NCBI RefSeq assembly: GCF_018687715.1
Contig: NC_056766.1
Span: 39,279,433-39,343,432 of the forward strand
Direction of reading: 5' to 3'
Source of the DNA: Carya illinoinensis
Taxonomy: Eukaryota > Streptophyta > Magnoliopsida > Fagales > Juglandaceae
DNA: 64,000 nucleotides
Shown here in pieces: positions 24,621 to 37,077 of the stretch; the first letter of the stretch is position 1, and each line of letters starts with the position of its first letter. A program made the translations under genes and the position numbers. The notes under the pieces are model-generated. The model did not search any database. It worked only from the letters and a program-made list of their open reading frames with translations, and was not told the origin of the DNA.

Positions 24621-27331
24621 AGAAAAATGTAAAGACACTTGGAAACCAAGTCCAAGAGTTAAGCCAACAAATAAACATCATAAGCGTCAAGGTATGTGAG
24701 TTGTCTGAATTTTATCTTCGCAACAAGGATAAGATCACAAAAAGTTGTGATGATGTAAAACAAAATTTAAAACAAAATGGGTGGTCAAAGAAGATGCCAA
24801 GTGACATTAATTGATAGGACCACTTGCATGTTCTTGCATTCCTTGCATATCATTATTTTAGGACATGCATTTCACATTCTTTTATTTGTTTGCATCTCTT
24901 TTTTGTTTGGTTTGGTTGAGTTTTCTTCTATTTTTCTGTTTTTGTATGGTTTGGTTAAGTTGTCTTCTATTTTTTTTTTCCATTTTTTCTATCGAATAAA
25001 AAATTGATAATAAAAATAGAAAATTTATTTATAAGTAAAAAGATGAAAAAGGAATAGATCATTTTTATTGTGCCAAGTCAAGAGTACTCGGACCCTAACA
25101 TTTGTCCATTCTTGAAGTTGGAACAGTCTCTCTAATTTTTTTTTTTTGTTAACCACAATGTGAGTGTAGACCCCATGGTTCATATTTGTCCAAATTTACA
25201 TACTAGTGCACTGTTAGGAACTTATTTATAATATTTTAGTCATGAAGTAGTTCAATAAAGATTCATGTATGTTGTCCCAAGAGGGAGACTAAATCTCAAA
25301 TTGACGAATACTAGTTGAATCTAGTACTAAAAGTCAAGTTGTCTTCTCTTGCTATATACAAAGTTTTGATCTATATAGAAAAAGTCGATGTTTATTCATT
25401 ACGGAAAAAGACAAACACTTTACACAGATCATGTTCCTTAAGTCCTTATAAAAAAAATCATTACTCTATTTATTGCAAAAAAAGATGAGCAATAAAATAG
25501 ACATACAAAGATTTGAGCTAACTTGTGTTAGGAGGAGATACTTTTGTCAAGTATTTAAGCCCTATCATAAAGTTTGCCTTTTTTGATGACTCATTTGGGG
25601 TATTTATGTGTCAAAAAGGAAAAATATAAATAAGAAAAATTGGAGGTATCTATACATAAGAAAAATTGATCATTGTGGTAAGTTGCCTCACTTACACACA
25701 CACACATGGATTTTGGTCATGGAAAATTTGTGGTGTGTCATCACTTCTTTTCTTTTTTCTTTTGGCTCTTTATTTCAAATAAGAGAGTATGAACCTATAT
25801 TAAGGTTGGTTGTGTGTTGGAACATGTTTCTTTGATATTTGGTATACTTAGAGGCAAGTGACTTATTTTAACGCAATTAAGTTGATTGTAAAACTTAATT
25901 TGTTTTTAACTGCTCATTGCAAAATAGAGTGCTAGGCCAATTTTTTTTTTTTTTTTGTCATATTGGCATTAAGTTTGTACTAGGTCAGTACTAGTTTATT
26001 TTATTTTTGAGTTCGACTAAATATACACCGTTTTTTTGTTTTTTGTATATGGACATTTTTCTGCATGAGGGTATGTTTCATATGGCATCTGGGAGTTAGG
26101 TTACTGAATTTTTTTTTTTTTGGTTTGGAAGTCTAAGTCTCAGTGGGACTTTAAGACTTAATATGGTAAATGACTTAATTACTTAAGAGGGACCTCTAGG
26201 CATGTTGGTACACTCGTGCCCGATACTTCCAAAGATTCAATCGCCCACGACTTCACATTACCCTCACACCTTACGCCTACACTTCACACCCCTCAAGTCT
26301 TTCCGTGCCCTAGTTGAATACTAAGTCTGGCTCCTCTCATGTTCTAAAGTACATTGGTCTTTAGAAATCGAGCAGACATTATCGTTTACACCATTTCCAG
26401 ACACGGTAAGGTCCCCTTTTTTTTTAATCTCCTCTTCTTTTCTAGTCCTAGGGCTCGACACACACCCATTTGAGGATTGTTGGTATTTGGTTTGATTTGT
26501 GATTTGAGACTTGAATTTTTTATGTTTAGGTTGTGAATAAGTGCATATTATGAGTTGGGTCTGCATTATTAATGTATTTAAGAAGGATTTTTGGTCAGTT
26601 GGTGCATTATATATTTCGGTTTTTATGATTGGCTACCAAGTGTTTGATTTTTTGTCTCAACCAAATTTTCTCATGCATTTTTCAATTTCTTTACATGCAT
26701 TCATGTTCATTCATCATTTTACTCCCATTGCATTGTAGAGTTGAGGTTTTTCGTGATTGTAGGAATGTATTTTCAAGAGTTTTAATCTCATATTCTCACA
26801 CGGTAGTCAACATGGGTCTGATTCTAATGACAATGAGGTTTGAGCCTTGGCAGATTTGTGACAAAAAGTGGAGTTGAATTGGTGAGGGAGAGTTAAATGA
26901 ATTTGCTTGGTAAGGGGGGAGTTGGAGGTGCATTGCTGAGGGGGAGTAAGTGTTGCTGAGGGGGAGTAAATGTTGCTAAGAGGGAGCTGATTATTTTCTT
27001 GTGATAGTTCTGGTTAAGATAGGTTAATATTGAGGGGAGAACTAAATTTTAATTTGGTTTTTAAGTGATATCATTTTTGGTTGCTTTGTTTTATTTTGGG
27101 TCTGCTGAACATGTTTTAATGGTGACTATAACATTGTTAGACTTAGATTATTTTTAAACATGTGATGTTGATGAAATTAATCTTAGTCAATGCTCTATGT
27201 TAGTATTTTTGTTTCTTGATTATATTCTTTGATTTTCTACTCTGTTTTTTGGTCTGCTGGTTGTGTTTTGACAAGTCTATATTACATTTATCAAAGGTTG
27301 ATTTTGTCACTAATCCACCAAAGGAGGAGAT
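24621..27331 (+). other. Non-coding internal region of the copia element
   Basis: 2.7 kb without recognisable coding. Near 26929-26990 a unit like TTGCTGAGGGGGAGTAA occurs about three times, looking like repeated polypurine tracts ahead of the real one at 27320-27331. Confidence 0.6.
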
Positions 27332-28208
27332 TGTAAATGCAAGAGTTTGGCTAGGATTAGGTGACTAAGTTGATAAGTTTGGATAGGACTAGGTGACTAA
27401 GATGACATATTTAATCTTATGTTAAGTTTTGTATTTTGGATGAATGTAACACTTTGAGTTTATCTAAAGTTATTTTGATTTTATCTAAAGGATGTTAGGA
27501 AGTGTTTTAGATAAGTCAAAAGTGTAAAAGTTGAGTTTCAAGATATAAATCTTATCCAGAGAAGTGTTCGAATGTGAAATTGCCACTGTTGAGAAGATAA
27601 GTATCAGGTGCAAGCAAACCGTTAGCAGAGTTTTACTGTGACTTGGAAACTATTTCCAAAAATATATCTAAACTGTCCTAATGATTAGGAACTATAGAGA
27701 TTCAGCACTGGAGATTGCTGAGAGCACTTTCCAATGCTTATTTTGGTGAGAAAATTTTCATATTGTTTCTTTCATAATTTCTCTTAAAAAGTGTAATCGT
27801 GCTCCATGTTGGAGATAGAGTGATCATGATTCAGCCACTGAAGTTTCAGGAGAAAAGCCAATGATTGAAGATCGTTAGAGGTTTTGGTTGCTATTATGTT
27901 AGAGACAAACAGGTCATTTGTCGTGTCAAGTAAGGAAGTCAATTGACAAAGGTTTCGTAATTAAGACTTACTTGTACTTAATTTTCAAATAATAAAATTG
28001 ACTTTTCTTGGTTTAGTTGCCTCGTAGGATTTCACCTTTAAAGAATTCTTTAAAGGGTTTCCCTTCGTTACCAAGATTGGTGTTATGTAATTAATTTATT
28101 TTATATTATTTTTTGATTATTAAATAATTGCATGATTAAGGACTAATCAATTTGTTGAATGAATTGGTAGAACTTTGTATTAAAATATAGGATACTTGAG
28201 ACATTTCA
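27332..28208 (+). repeat. 3' LTR of the copia element
   Basis: 877 bp, TGTAAATGC at the start and ACATTTCA at the end, followed by the CTGAC target duplication. Confidence 0.85.
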
Positions 28209-28213
28209 CTGAC

Positions 28214-28993
28214 TAATATAGATTGATTGACATGATCTGTTAAAATTAAGGAGAGGAGATGGTGGATTGGAGATTTTGGCTTTTTGGGGTAGGCAGGGAA
28301 AAGAAATTGGGTTCCTTAGTATGATTTAGTGTTGCAGTTTTTGCAGAATATGACATGAAAAGCATATATCCATGCTAATTTCGACTTCACTTTATCTAAT
28401 TTTAATTATATGTGTTAAAAGATACTGGAACTTTAAACTTGTATCCTGCATTCCCATGGAGGACTGTAGCAATGGATTGAGTAACTTTAATACTTGATTA
28501 TAGCCAAACCCTTAAGAAAAATTGGCCCGTCAATCATGGACATAGCATGCACATTAGCCTTGATCACTGTGAAACAGAACTCTTGATAATCAGTTCCACT
28601 ACATACAGTTGACTTCGCGCACCTCGCAAGCATGGCCAACTCTTGTTTTATTGAAAAAAAATGAAAAACATGAAGACTTGAGTTTAGACTTTTCTGAAAG
28701 TGACATCTAAAACAGAGGAGTGTTGCTTAAATCTTAATTTTTGTTTCTGGAAATGCCAACTAAAACATGATATTTGATTTCTACAACACTACTTATTACG
28801 GATGTAAGCCAGTTTTAATTTGATCAAACTACAGTGTTTATAACCACGAGGTAAAAGCTATGTACGGTATGAGATAATAATTAACCAAGCTCCATGATGA
28901 AACATGGCCTGGGGTTGCAATTACTTTACATAAGAGATTCCGGGGACATACAAAGAACCCAAAAATGACAAGATTACTATTGTATGAGAAATT
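28214..28993. other. Flank of the phytosulfokine relic
   Basis: No gene recognised. The part next to 28993 may be the former 3' UTR of the phytosulfokine-like gene. Confidence 0.4.
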
Positions 28994-29118
28994 TCAAGAC
29001 TTATGCTTCTGGGTGTAGATATAATGATGTGAGCTGCTAGTGTTCTTCTCCCTAAACACTCTTCTTCCCCAACTCCTTCAAAAATTTTCTCCACCATAAC
29101 TTTCTCTAGTTCAGCATC
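28994..29118 (-). pseudogene. Phytosulfokine precursor, last exon, frameshifted at the hormone
   Basis: The minus strand encodes DAELEKVMVEKIFEGVGEEE, then CLGRRTLAAH, the conserved C-terminal part of phytosulfokine precursors. The pentapeptide YIYTQ follows at 29009-29023 with KHKS and a stop at 28994-28996, but in another frame. One base is missing between HI and YIYTQ, exactly where the family has an Asp codon before the first Tyr. The usual Cys before EGVG is Phe here. A T-rich tract ending TTTTGAAG precedes the exon and may be its acceptor. No signal-peptide exon was found upstream. In intact genes the secreted precursor is tyrosine-sulfated and cleaved to the PSK growth peptide perceived by PSKR kinases. 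The deletion would remove the hormone, so this is a pseudogene unless the base is an assembly error. Confidence 0.82.
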
Positions 29119-30285
29119 CTTCAAAACAAATGTTTAAGAAGCATATTAAGCAAAACCCATAAAATTTTTATCTAAAAGCTGCCAAGCTAAAAAGAAAACA
29201 AAAATGATTTGTTATTTAAGCAAATTTGGGCACCCTATGCTGAGTTTTCAAGGAATGGATGTTTGAAAATGTGGGCTCTAACGCATAGGTTAGTGTGTAG
29301 AAGAGAGAGGAAGGTTGTTGCCACACAAAGGGTGCAAACTTTGGACATTGTTCATTTGGATTTCCTCTCTCGCCCAGAATGTTGTGCACCCCTTCAGCTT
29401 TTGCCAAAATGATATGTTTCATTTTCTCTATGGCTGCTAGCTCAATTTGTGCACAAAGGGTGCGCAAAATCAATTGAGTTTAGAATTTTTGCTTGACTAT
29501 AGACATTCGATTAAGGATAGGATTGGGAAACTATTTATTGTGCTTTTGCCTTGGATAACAGCTACTAAGATTGGTCACTGAGAATTACAAAAGAAGATCA
29601 AGGAGGAGAGAACACATCGCTGCCTTTCAAGTTTTATAATATTAATGTCAAGGCAGAACTAGATTAATTAATAATCTTCATCTTCCAAAGATATTGCTAC
29701 TTTTCAGCTTCCTCAACTTATAACTTAACTAAAAAGAACACATTGCATTAATGCACGTAAGAATATAGATATGCATGAAACTTTCATACAAATGAAAATC
29801 TAAACATCAATGCAAAATACAGAAGCAAATGCACAAGTGAAACACCACAAAGAAACCCCGCCGAACTTCCACTTCTTGATCTATTTCCTCTATGTATATG
29901 GGTTGGGAAAATAGTTAAAAGTAGCTGAGTAGCAGAGACATAAAGAATATTGGAACTGTGGCTTCTAGTATGAGTAGGGAACTTATGATCAATATTCTTT
30001 TTGCTGCCACTGATTGAGGGTGCTTTTTTTTTTTAGAAATGATAATTGTATCCCAATTTTATTAATAACCCTCACTTATAGTAGATGAATACTATATTAC
30101 AAACAAATATAGGGGTTACAAATGTCCCTAATCAAGGTTTCAAAGAATTTCTATAATAAGCTAGGAGAGCTACCCGCACGTCTCAAGCGGGTAAACCCCG
30201 ACCCTTCCCTCATGGCACTTGTCTCAGTACAGATGCCGAGGGGTAGATCAGCCCCTAGGGTTGTTGGCCCATTGCCCATAGAGAG

Positions 30286-30320
<35 letters not shown>

Positions 30321-31540
30321 GACAGACATAGACAAAGAGGGGAAGTTTTAAAACAAAACCTAAGACAAAAAGACATTGTTTTATTATAAAAATTATTTTT
30401 TAAACATATATATATTAGGCTAGACAGATAGGTGAAAACTCAAGCGGACTTGGGCCCAACTCGAGCCTCGTCCCCCAACATCTCCTAGCATGTGAGTGGG
30501 GCTCAGACCAAGGGGGATAGGGGGCGAGCGGGACAGATGTGTAGGCATGCCTCCCAACCCTATTCTAAGTTTTTGTTATGTGAGCAATGAAAACAATAAC
30601 TATTAAAAAATTTAAGACTATATAATATCAAAATTAAAATTTCTATTTTCATATAAAGTTTGGCAAACCAGATCTATTGGTTACAAAGATGTTATAAAGT
30701 TGTTGTGGCAGTTGCAAAGTAAAAGAAAACGACAAAGTAATACTTGTTGCTCCAACCTCTGTCATTCCATTGCCTTCTCTATACATATGTTGAATATTAA
30801 AACTCAAAATTTTCTAAAGTCAAGAATATCTTCCCAAAGACCACGTACATGTAAGGAGGGGCTTTCATACGAACTAACTACCAACAAAGCATCTAATTCA
30901 ACAATGAGATCATAACAAACTATTGGTAATTACATAAAGAGATGACAATTTTTATCGTAGAAAGTTCTACAAAAACATTTGTACCAGTCCCCAAGTAAAT
31001 GGAAAAGCCATGTATGAAATAACCCATAGTTATCACAAAGGATTCCACCACAACTAGTAAATCTAAGATTGCAATTTGAGGCTTAGTCAATGCTGAGGTT
31101 TATTCTACTAGTAGTTGGATCTAACAATGAACCAATCTAAGGTTTTGTGTTTTAGTCTTCAATAAATGGATTATCAACAAAAATATTGTAGAGATAACAC
31201 CATGTCTGGAATGCCCTTTGATGGTTTAATCATCAAATTAAGATCTTGCAACCAGATCACAACTTTCCAAATTATGCATAAGGCAAGTTTTATCACAGCT
31301 TCATATTTTGCTAATTTTGAGCTAGCCACAATTCTCAAAGAATCAAACAAGGAGTTAATTGAACTAATAAATTATCCTAATTTGAACCACGAAAAATAGA
31401 TCACCAAACAAGCAACTTATCTTTCAATCTCATAGTTGTAAAGGCCGAGATGCCAAACATTGTAAACATGTGAATTAGATTCCATAGTCCCACATCCACA
31501 ACTATATTTTGAATCTAAGCTTATGCCACATTTTTAGATG
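29119..31540. other. Intergenic stretch, no gene recognised
   Basis: Includes a GC-richer block (about 30160-30285) ending in a GA/AT microsatellite (30282-30318), and another GC-richer block at about 30425-30560. Both look like repeat fragments, but I cannot assign them. No exon 1 for the phytosulfokine relic could be recognised. Confidence 0.4.
30282..30318. repeat. (GA)n(TA)n microsatellite
   Basis: A short GA run passes into (TA)n. Confidence 0.9.
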
Positions 31541-31926
31541 TGAAAGTCCATAGCTTCCCTCACTATTGAGAATAGTTCCAGAGACCCACACAGGTGTTTG
31601 ACAAAAGGACTTAGAGAATAAAACTTTTCATTAAGACTTCACTATGAATTGTCATTCCACACTTCCATTTCTAAATAGTATGCAGGACATTTATAGACAA
31701 ATTTCTCAATAGTTGTTACAATGTAATTGGTCCACCTCATTATTCTTGTTATGAAAATATTCCTAGAAATGATGTTGTTAGGTGCTGGAGCACTTGTGCG
31801 TGGGTATGTAATGGAGGGATCAGCTGCTGGAGCTGTTATGTGCAGGTATGAATTGGAGCAAATTCGTCTATGGTCAGGTTGTTAGTCCTCCTCTGGATTA
31901 GCACATTTTTCTATCTTAACTTCCCC
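31541..31926 (-). repeat. Probable 3' LTR of the decayed copia element
   Basis: Directly after the RNase H end on the minus strand comes a purine tract (CGAGGGGAAG). About 385 bp follow with a TATA-like TCTATAAAT and a TTTTATTCTCT block, ending GGACTTTCACA. The partner LTR is missing, so the boundaries are inferred. Confidence 0.35.
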
Positions 31927-31964
31927 TCGCGATTCAAGGGCACTTGAGTAAGAATGAGGCTTGA

Positions 31965-33768
31965 TCAAAGTTGTGAGAAATGAGAGGATAAAGACTTGGT
32001 AAAAATGTCAGCAAGTTGATCTTTGCTAGAAATAAATGAAACTTGAAGTACTTTGGCAGCCACCCTATCTCTAACAAAATGATAATCAAGCTCCATATGT
32101 TTAGTGCGAGGATGTAACACATGATTTATCGACAAATAGGTGGCACCCAAGTTATCACACCACAGAGTTGGTGCTTTAGCAAGAAAGATACCAAGCTCTT
32201 GTAAAGGAGATTGCAACCACAAAACCTCACAAGCAGCGTTTGCCACAGCCTTATACTCGGCTTTAGTGGAAGACCGAACTATAATGGGCTGCTTCTTAGA
32301 ACCCTAAGAGATAAGATGAGAACCAAAGTAGATACAATACCCGCCTATAGACTTACGGTTATCAGGGCACCCAGCCCAATCAGCATTAGAAAATGCACAC
32401 AACTTAGTGGATGAGGATATACCAAAATCAGGGCCAAGATTTTTTGTGAGATTTAGGTATCAAAATATGCGTTTTATAGCTTGCCAGTGAGGCTGTTGTG
32501 GGTAATGTCTGAACTGATAGACTCTATTTACAGCAAAGGCAATGTCTGGCCTGGTAAACACTAAATATTTTAAACTGCCTACAATACTTCGATACAAATG
32601 AGGATCATTGAAGGAGGGTCCATCAAGAGCAGATAATTTAACAGAGGCCGAAAGGGGAGCGGAGACTGGCTTAGATTTATGCATGTTAGTTCGAATGAGT
32701 AGGTCAGAGATATATTTTGACTATGAAAGATACAACCCCGAGGAACTTTGAAATACTTCTATGCCTAGAAAATAATATAGGGTTCCAAGGTCTTTGACAG
32801 GAAAATATTTAAACAGAGCATGTATGAACTCAAATATTAACAAAGAATTTGAACCCGTAACAACAATATCATCAACATATATTAACATAAAGAGGAACTC
32901 AGAGTTATGATGAGAAATAAATAAAGAACTGTTAGATTTAGAACCAGTAAAACCAAGATGAAGAAGTCGATCGGTGAGCTTGGAAAACCAAGCCCGAGGG
33001 GCTTGTTTCAAGCTGTAGATCAATTTCTTTAACTTACAGACATGATGTGGGAGATTCGAATTGACAAACCCCGGAGGCTGCTGAATGTACATGACATCTT
33101 CAAGGTCTCCATGTAAGAACTCGTTCTGGATGTCCAACTGGTGTAATGGCCATTTTTGAGTGACAGCAAGGGAGAGGATAAGACGGATGGTGACTGGTTT
33201 AACAATCGGACTAAAAGTCTCAGTATAATCGAGCCCAGGCTGTTGGTGAAATCCCTTGGCCACAAGACGTGCCTTGCAGCTTTCAAGAGAGCCATCGGCT
33301 TGGTGTTTCGATTTTAAGACCCATTTGGACCCGAGCAGGTTATACGAGGAAGAAAATGGGACTAAATCTCAGGTATTGTTCTGTAAGAGGGCAGCAAACT
33401 CAACTGCCATCATTGCCCTCCATTAAGGAAAATGAGAAGCTTTGGTGAAGGACATGGGTTCTTCTAGAATAGATATAGAGGAAGAGGTGAGAGAGAGGGA
33501 AGGTTTAGATGGCCGCGGAACAATGTCGTCAGTGCTAACACGGGGATAGTATATCTGTGATTTTGCCCTAGTGATCATAGGATGATGAGGGAGGAGGGTG
33601 GAAGATGCAGGGGGAGAGTTAGATGCCGAAGGAGCGACTGTGAGAGGAGGCGATGACTGAAGAGAATTAGGGTTCTGTTGTGCGAAAGGGATGGAGTGAA
33701 GTGGGCTTAAGAGATTCTTGAGTGTGGGTTGAAGAGTTACTATATTAGTTGGAGAAGTGGACTACTGT
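31965..33768 (-). pseudogene. Copia reverse transcriptase and RNase H part
   Basis: From the insertion boundary downward: a linker, then the reverse transcriptase with [48 protein letters not shown] and the catalytic [12 protein letters not shown]. RNase H follows with [35 protein letters not shown] and DIFTKSL. Stops interrupt it (for example near 32719 and 32458). The YVDD box is intact, but the open frame is not. Confidence 0.85.
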
Positions 33769-36700
33769 TGTGACGCCCCCAAATTCCGTTTGGGATTGGA
33801 CGGACATTTGAAGCGTCGAGACATGCAACACCAGGTTACCTGCCCCCGTTCATGACATATAAGATGCAATGTTCCTAACATGCATCTAACATTATGCAAT
33901 ATTCGCAGCGGATAATTTTTTTTTTCTTTAGCAATACTATGCACCAAATTGAAAATATCTCAAATGCTTAAAACATACTTCATACATAAAGATCCATTGA
34001 ATAACTAAGATCACAGCATTAGTCTAAAATAGTTATGATCCAAAAGTACTGGAGATGCAACTCCATCGTACAAGTAGTAATTTAACTACTATATTAACAT
34101 TAACGACGCACCGTCGTTTAGTCGACTGTGTCTAGTTGGTCAGCTCCTGATCCTCCTTCAGGTCCTGTAACAAGATCTACTATTCGGGGGGAATGGTAGT
34201 TGGGACTACCACAGTGAGATTTGATTACAAATCTCGGCAAGTTAACAAAAAACTTCCATACAAACTAATGATGCATGTATGACAGTAAAAGCATAAATGC
34301 ATAATCAAATTCATAAGTAATTAAAGCATAAATTAGCGTACAACATAGCATAATTGACATAGCTTAAATTGAATCATGAACTGAACTTGACTTGACATGA
34401 ACTTGATCTGAAACTTGACTTAGCATGAACTTGCTCTGAAACTTGAATTAACATGAAAAATACATACTCCACAGTTGTTGTGGCCCCATGTATTCTATGT
34501 GTAAATACATACTCCACAGTTGTTGTGGCCCCATGTATTCTATACAAACTTGACTTAACATTAAAAATACATACTCCACAGTTGTTGTGGCCCCATGTAT
34601 TCTATGTGTAAATACATACTCCACAGTTGTTGTGGCCCCATGTATTCTACACATCACTATGCAGTTAAATACATACTCCACAGTTGTTGTGGCCCCATGT
34701 ATTCTACATAAACTGAATGTACTCAAGATGAAACGTGACTGGAATATGAAAGGACTGAAGCCCTGACGTAACATAACGTGACTTGAACATAATTTGAAAT
34801 ACATAACCAACTTGAAATAGTAACATTTCGTAACATGGCATAACATATAACAGACAACATATTTAACATGACATATTTGTAATGTATAGTAATACATGAC
34901 AGAATATATTGTGTAACAGATAAAAATTGATGACAGAATAAATTCTATATAATAGACAATTACATGATAACTTGGCATGGCATGACATATATGATAACAT
35001 ACATACATACACTGTAATTCTTTTATTTAGCACACATACATAGTAGACTGCTAGTAAGTTAAAAGCTAACTTACCTCGATCTCCGCGTTTCTTATAAAAC
35101 TTCAAGTACGATCACGAGGAACTGAAATTAGTGATTCTAAAAGTTAGAACTAAATCACTAATAATTTGAAATATGGAAAATTCTAACTTAAAGAGTAAAA
35201 TTTCCCTTTTACTCTTTACATGTGGGAAAATGACCGTTTTACCCATAACTTAAGGATTTTGCATACTAACTCCAAAAGTTTCCAAAATTTACATTCTTCA
35301 TGTAAATTTTGTCCTAAATTTAAATATCAACTCAGAAAAATTTAAAACAAAACACAACTATGAAGAACACACTATGGTCGAAACATCCATAGGCCATTTC
35401 CCTTTATTTTTGTTGCAATTCCTTCCAACTTCAAAACTCATGCTTAAACCAAAATTTTGCAACAAACATCATCCGATCCTAAGTTCAAAACCATACTTAA
35501 AACATCCATTTAGAAAAAGCTAATAATTAACACCAAAATTTTTTGTAAAAAGATCCAAGCACTTAAATCACAAGTTTTGACCTTAAATCAAAACATCTCC
35601 AAGAATTTTAAAAATCAAATCTTACTTCTAACATATTCATAATATCATCCTAACACCAACCATACTTTAAATCATCAAACTAAAGTCACCAAAATCACAA
35701 AATAACATTTGGAGTTTTTGATTTTACACTTAGCCCAAAAACAGAAACTTTTTCCTCAACTAGTTTTGATAAATCTCTTGATCTATAACTTATAAATATA
35801 TGATCTTCAAACCAAACCATCACATGGTTTAAAAAGATGTCCTAAAATATATATAAGCTTCTAATTCAAAATCACATGGTTAGAAATTAACCAAAACATA
35901 AATTTAGCTAAGAATATCCACACTTTGACTTATTTGAATATCTCTTTGCATAAAATTTCATATCTTTGAAACTAACATCAAATACCTTCAAAATAATAAT
36001 ATAACATGTATATAAGATATTTAGGATCCTCCAATAAAATTATTAAAGTCATTAGAATGGGTTTAGACCACCAAAGAGTTAAACTTTCTCAAAACAGAAA
36101 CTGTTTTTCTTCTTCCAGTTTCTAAGTTTCTAAATCTAAGAAAATCTTTCATCAAAACATTTAATCATGCAAAAATCCTCAACCAATAGTCACATATACA
36201 TGTTAACAATACTCCATAAAAATTTCGGACCAATATCTATCCATTAGCTTGGTCAAAAACTCCAAACTATAACATATTCTCCAGTTTACCTCCCAGAATG
36301 ACCTTTCTATAGTTTATACAATATTTGACTGACCAAATGATCTTCAAATGGGGTAAATAAGATATACATGTAAACTAGACTAAAAAAGGAACAACTTATA
36401 TGAAGGAGACTTTATGATAAAACACTTACAACAGCTTCGAAATTGGCGTGCAAAATACCTCCTAAAAGCTGTCCGAGAGAGAGTGTTTGATATTCTTTCA
36501 ATGGAAAGTGTAAATGAAGATAATTTCGTGGGGAGATGTGGCTGGAGATAATTATGGATGAGATATGGAAGAGATGAGGCTGGAGTTGAGAGTTGAGTGT
36601 AGTTTTCTCCTACCCAAAATATCTATAAAAGATTATCTCATAATATTCTATTCAATAGTATCTACAAAAATCAATTTAAGATATTTTTATCTAATAATAT

Positions 36701-37077
36701 CTATAAAAATCAACTCAAAATATTTTTACCCAATAATATTCATGAAAATTACCTTAAGATATTTCTTTTTATCCAATAATATCTACAGTTTTGAACAGAC
36801 GTTTTGTCCGAAAATATGAAAAAATGTTATTGCGCCATAAGACTTTAAATAACCCTCCGAGTCTAATGGCACAAACCATAATATATTTTGACACTTCTAA
36901 CTATCTCCAATAATCAAAAACACACTTCTGATACCATTGTAAATAATAACACTAACTATATAGTTAGACAAAAACATATACGATTAATGGATTCGTGAAA
37001 ACTTATGGGGTTTTCACGAGGTTTCTAAAGTTAATAGAAATTTCACAATTGAATTTCTAGCGGGCTGTTACAACTGT
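33764..37077 (+). mobile_element. 3.3-kb LTR-like insertion (TGTGACGCC...TGTTACA) with target duplication
   Basis: The element at 33769-37072 starts TGTGACGCCCCCAAATTCC and ends GGGCTGTTACA. It is flanked by identical ACTGT copies (33764-33768 and 37073-37077) and interrupts the copia element. It has no recognisable protein domain. TG...CA ends and a 5-bp duplication fit a solo LTR of a large LTR retrotransposon or a terminal-repeat-only derivative. Its start resembles that of the 55354 element. It contains five copies of a hairpin repeat at 34459-34713. Confidence 0.75.
34459..34713 (+). repeat. Five copies of a 36-bp hairpin repeat
   Basis: Units at 34459-34494, 34504-34539, 34566-34601, 34611-34646 and 34678-34713 are nearly identical. 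Each begins AATACAT and ends ATGTATT, an inverted pair. Inside, CCACA and TGTGG flank GTTGT, a second nested stem. Spacing alternates 45, 62, 45 and 67 bp, so the array seems to have grown by duplication of pairs. Confidence 0.92.

Larger units (their letters stand above)
22183..28208 (+). mobile_element. Non-autonomous Ty1/copia (Sirevirus-like) LTR retrotransposon
   Basis: The 5' LTR is 22183-22955 and the 3' LTR is 27332-28208. Both are flanked by the same 5-bp duplication CTGAC (22178-22182 and 28209-28213). The 3' LTR begins TG and ends CA; the 5' LTR shows CA...AA by point mutation. A primer-binding site close to initiator-Met tRNA (TTGGCATCAGAGG) starts at 22957, and a polypurine tract (AAAGGAGGAGA) sits just before 27332. 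Inside there is only a decayed gag with two zinc knuckles; no protease, integrase or reverse transcriptase motif is found. The LTRs differ by roughly 100 bp in length and by many substitutions, so the insertion is old. The gag layout resembles the SIRE/Maximus lineage. Confidence 0.85.

Noticed and set aside
34459..34713. Regularly spaced repeats resembling a CRISPR array
   Set aside because: Spacing is irregular (45, 62, 45, 67 bp), no cas genes, and the context is a plant retroelement.
34448..35008. 186-codon minus-strand open frame with repeated peptide
   Set aside because: It is the translation of the hairpin repeat array and AT-rich flank; no domain, and it lies in a non-coding LTR-like element.
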